Source: Streptomyces chumphonensis (lineage in GTDB: Bacteria > Actinomycetota > Actinomycetes > Streptomycetales > Streptomycetaceae). From it: a stretch of DNA of 64,000 bases. The stretch spans positions 496,001 through 560,000 of the forward strand of contig NZ_JACXYU010000001.1 of the NCBI RefSeq assembly GCF_014779715.1. Direction: 5' to 3'. Positions within the stretch are counted from its first letter, which is position 1, and every line of letters starts with the position of its first letter. Both the position numbers and the translations under genes were made by a program. The notes under the pieces are model-generated. The model was not told the origin of the DNA. It saw nothing but the letters and a program-made list of their open reading frames with translations, and ran no database searches. Below, piece after piece: positions 61,714 to 64,000 of this stretch.

Positions 61714-62310
61714 ATGGCACTGCGCAACGCTGTGATGGCCGCGCTCCTCGACGGAGAGGCGTCCGGGTACGACCTCGCCAAGAGCTTCGACGCCTCCGTC
61801 GCGAACTTCTGGAGGGCCACCCCCCAGCAGCTCTACCGGGAGCTGGACCGCATGGAACGCGAGGGGCTGATCACCGCGCGGGTCGTCCGGCAGGAGCGGC
61901 GCCCCGACAAGCGGCTCTTCTCGCTGACCGAGACCGGCCGGTCCGCCGTGCGCGCCTTCGTGGCCGAGCCGCCGGGCAGGCCGACCACGGTCCGCGACGA
62001 ACTGCTCGTCAAGGTGCAGTGCGCCGACGTCGGCGACGTCGAGGCCGTGCGGACGGCGCTCACCGCACGCCTGGAGTGGGCCGCGGCCAAGCTCGCCCGG
62101 TACGAGCGGCTCAGGGAGCGCCTCCTGAGCGGACGCACGGAGGACGAGTACTACGCGCAGGCCGAGCGGGTGGGGCCGTACCTGACGCTGCTGCGCGGCA
62201 TGGCGTTCGAGCGGGAGAACATCCGCTGGGGCGAGACCGCGCTCCGCGTCCTGGAACGCCGCACCGGCACCGCCGCCCGCGCACCGGAGCACACCGCCCC
62301 ACCGGAGTGA
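61714..62310 (+). CDS. PadR-family transcriptional regulator
   Basis: A 198-residue PadR regulator. The winged helix comprises NAVMAALLDGEASGYDLAKSF and TPQQLYRELDRMEREGLITAR, with RLFSLTETGRSAV the wing. The C-terminal helical dimerisation domain (about 90-180) includes LEWAAAKLARYERLRERLL and places it in the longer Vir-like subclass. It faces the SnoaL gene across a 171-base gap holding a dyad. The effector is unknown. Confidence 0.87.
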   Translation: MALRNAVMAALLDGEASGYDLAKSFDASVANFWRATPQQLYRELDRMEREGLITARVVRQERRPDKRLFSLTETGRSAVRAFVAEPPGRPTTVRDELLVKVQCADVGDVEAVRTALTARLEWAAAKLARYERLRERLLSGRTEDEYYAQAERVGPYLTLLRGMAFERENIRWGETALRVLERRTGTAARAPEHTAPPE

Positions 62311-62442
62311 CGGAACCGGCCCGGTCCGGCCCGGCCCGTCTGCGGCCGTCCCCCGCACGCCGGGTTCGCCGCCGGGCCGGGAGGGAAGTCTCCCCCGGAG
62401 TCCCGTGCGCGGCGTGACACGGGAACGGGACGCGGAGGCGAC

Positions 62443-62904
62443 ATGGCACGGCTGGGGTCGCGCGTCGCGGGGAGGGTGAACTTCGTGACCGGCGGGGTCG
62501 GTACCGGACGGACCGCGACACCGGTGATCGGCCACTCCTGCCGACTGGAGATCGAACGGCCGGAGAGCGGCAGCGTCGTGCGCGAGATCGCCTGCGGCCA
62601 CCCGACGTGCCGTCAGCGGCTGCGGGTGCACGGGCTGCGCGAGGCGCGGGCGCGCCGCCGCGGGATCGGGCCCGTGCCGGATCGCGCGAAGAGGGTGGGC
62701 GGAAGCCTCCCCATCGGCTCCCGCCCACCCGTATCCGTGCCGCGCCCGGACGGGCCACCCCTGACCGCCACCCGGCCGCTCCACGGCGCGGACCGGGTGA
62801 GCGGGCTTCGAACTCCCCGCCCACCCGGCCGTTCACCGGCCGGGGGCGCCGGGCCGGGCGCCCCCGGCCGGGGTCAGCAGTCCCCGGCGCGCTGCCAGGC
62901 GTAG
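62443..62904 (+). CDS. Possible small hypothetical protein
   Basis: A 153-codon frame with GCGGAGGCGAC before the ATG. The first 75 residues look protein-like (GHSCRLEIERPESGSVVREI, then ACGHPTCRQRLRVHG, with Cys/His pairs). The remainder is Pro/Arg/Gly-rich and runs through the trypsin-gene terminator into the 3' end of that convergent gene. Either the reading frame is real but ends in a meaningless extension, or it is spurious. Confidence 0.35.
   Translation: MARLGSRVAGRVNFVTGGVGTGRTATPVIGHSCRLEIERPESGSVVREIACGHPTCRQRLRVHGLREARARRRGIGPVPDRAKRVGGSLPIGSRPPVSVPRPDGPPLTATRPLHGADRVSGLRTPRPPGRSPAGGAGPGAPGRGQQSPARCQA
62836..62871 (-). terminator. Hairpin terminator of the trypsin gene
   Basis: CCGGCCGGGGGCGCC and its exact complement form a 15-bp stem with a 6-base loop, ending three bases beyond the trypsin stop. 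Confidence 0.88.
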
Positions 62905-63857
62905 CTCTGTCCGGGGACCTGGCCGTAGTTCCAGTAGGCGCTGCGCCACAGCCCGCCCTGGTAGGAGACCGTGCTGCCCGGCGCGTAGTACTCCTGCGGA
63001 CTCCACGCCCGGGCGTCGCACGGCTCGGGGTCCGGGCCCGGCCCGGTGCCGCCGACGTGCTGGCCTATCCAGGACCGGAACGCGGTGACGTCGGTGTAGA
63101 TCGTGGCGTCACCCGTTCCGCACGTCGAACCGTTCTGGCCCGCGCGGCTGGTCGCCCCGACGAGTTCCCAGCGGCCGTCCGCCCGGACCAGTGCCGGACC
63201 GCCGGAGTCGCCGTAGCACGCCGTGTCGCGCGTGGTGCCGTAGACGCACAGCTCGTTGCCGGGGTTGAAGCCCGCCGCGCACATGTGGTCCGGGTTGATC
63301 CGGGTGTCGAGTTGCTTGAGCATCCGGGGCGGGGTCTGCTGGCAGCCCTGCTGCGGACAGGTCTGCCCCCAGCCCAGCAGCCGGGTCTCGGTCCGCGCGG
63401 CCGGGGAGGAGGTGGCCAGGGCGACCGGTTGGTTCGACACCGCCCTGCTGAGCCGCATCAGCGCGATGTCGTGGTTGCCCGGAAGGCCGTGGTACGAGGG
63501 GTGCTTGACGATCCGGGAGACGGAGACGGTCGTCCCGCCGCTGGAGTTGTCGTGGGAGCCGATGCGCAGCTGGAAGCGGGAGGCCGGCATGGTCCCACCG
63601 CCCTGGTCGGTGACGCAGTGGGCCGCGGTCACGACCCACTCGTCGTCGACCAGCGATCCGCCGCAACCGTGACGCCCGTTGACCTGGAGGGACGTCATGA
63701 ACGGGTAGGACTCGGTCGCCTGACCGCCGCCCACGATGGGCTTGGGGGCTCCCCCGACGGGGGGCGACGGTGCGGCGTGCGCGGTGGCCGGTGCCGCGAG
63801 AGCGGCGGCCAGCAGCAGTGCGCTCAGCGCGCCGCGCAGGAGGGTACGGGGTCTCAT
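62874..63857 (-). CDS. Secreted trypsin-like serine protease with C-terminal chitin-binding-type domain
   Basis: A 327-residue exported S1 protease. A signal peptide (to about residue 28) and short propeptide precede IVGG at 41, the mature N terminus. The catalytic triad is His80 (VTAAHC), Asp130 (NHDIALMRL) and Ser218 (YGDSGGPAL). After a TGPGPDPEP linker, residues about 284-327 (AWSPQEYYAPGSTVSYQG, then LWRSAYW) form a CBM5/12-like carbohydrate-binding module. It would degrade protein near chitin or other polysaccharide. The ATG follows GAAGGAACCACGCT; a longer frame upstream was rejected. Confidence 0.92.
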   Translation of the reverse strand: MRPRTLLRGALSALLLAAALAAPATAHAAPSPPVGGAPKPIVGGGQATESYPFMTSLQVNGRHGCGGSLVDDEWVVTAAHCVTDQGGGTMPASRFQLRIGSHDNSSGGTTVSVSRIVKHPSYHGLPGNHDIALMRLSRAVSNQPVALATSSPAARTETRLLGWGQTCPQQGCQQTPPRMLKQLDTRINPDHMCAAGFNPGNELCVYGTTRDTACYGDSGGPALVRADGRWELVGATSRAGQNGSTCGTGDATIYTDVTAFRSWIGQHVGGTGPGPDPEPCDARAWSPQEYYAPGSTVSYQGGLWRSAYWNYGQVPGQSYAWQRAGDC

Positions 63858-64000
63858 AGCGTGGTTCCTTCGCACAGAGGTGAACGGAACGTGCCGTCCG
63901 GTGGGTGGGGGGTACCGCCGACCGGACATGAACTCACTATGGGAATCCGGTGACCTCCCGGATAATCCCAACCTCACATAAGGTCCCCCTATGGAGCTGG

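Overview
The window is high-GC actinobacterial chromosome, almost certainly Streptomyces. GTG starts are common and genes are densely packed with ATGA/GTGA overlaps. Leaderless-looking promoters recur. The block glnA - RDD - DUF4191 - lipA - lipB - TPR regulator - glnII is characteristic of Streptomyces. No rRNA, tRNA or CRISPR array was recognised.

Layout. (1) 1-10038: a translationally coupled operon with a DUF364-type Rossmann protein, a cysteine-synthase-like PLP enzyme, an enolase-superfamily dipeptide epimerase, an MFS exporter, a methyltransferase and a complete peptide/nickel-type ABC importer. This looks like a make-export-reimport system for a small amino-acid-derived molecule, possibly a metallophore. 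(2) 10119-12801: LysR regulator, cysteine dioxygenase and YeiH-type transporter, a cysteine-sulfur oxidation and export module. (3) 12814-21463: ArsC-like protein, SPW membrane protein, CPBP protease, a LysR regulator divergent from a complete sdhCAB operon, a hydrolase, and a SnoaL-type ECF sigma factor. (4) 21751-25252: a three-gene operon of non-heme iron oxygenase, methyltransferase and carnitine/choline acyltransferase. (5) 25326-29639: antiporter, HelR with an exact rifamycin-associated element upstream, and TerD.

(6) 29640-34963: an accessory, partly decayed stretch. It holds a JmjC-like cupin gene, a frameshifted TPR regulator remnant, a Nudix gene, a methyltransferase beside an IS5-type element with a damaged transposase, and about 750 bp without recognisable genes. 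(7) 34964-45933: core nitrogen and lipoate metabolism (glnA, lipA, lipB, glnII). GlnR-type boxes lie upstream of both glutamine synthetase genes. (8) 46016-49576: a membrane-anchored protein with sigma-factor-like regions, a hypothetical protein and a nitroreductase.

(9) 49750-59494: the most interesting region, a single-direction biosynthetic operon. It encodes a PRAI-like barrel lacking the catalytic cysteine, a uracil-PRTase-like protein, an EamA exporter, a single-module indigoidine-synthetase-type NRPS (A-Ox-T-TE), a 4-OT-type tautomerase, a PsuG-type C-glycosidase, an old-yellow-enzyme reductase and a dedicated PRPP synthetase. It is closed by a strong terminator and followed by a TetR gene. 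The enzyme set fits C-nucleoside biosynthesis of the showdomycin/minimycin kind: the NRPS makes a nitrogen heterocycle from glutamine, the PRPP synthetase supplies sugar phosphate, and the PsuG homologue makes the C-C glycosidic bond. (10) 59569-63857: TetR, a lipoprotein, a decayed VOC gene, a SnoaL protein divergent from a PadR regulator, and a secreted trypsin with a chitin-binding-type tail.
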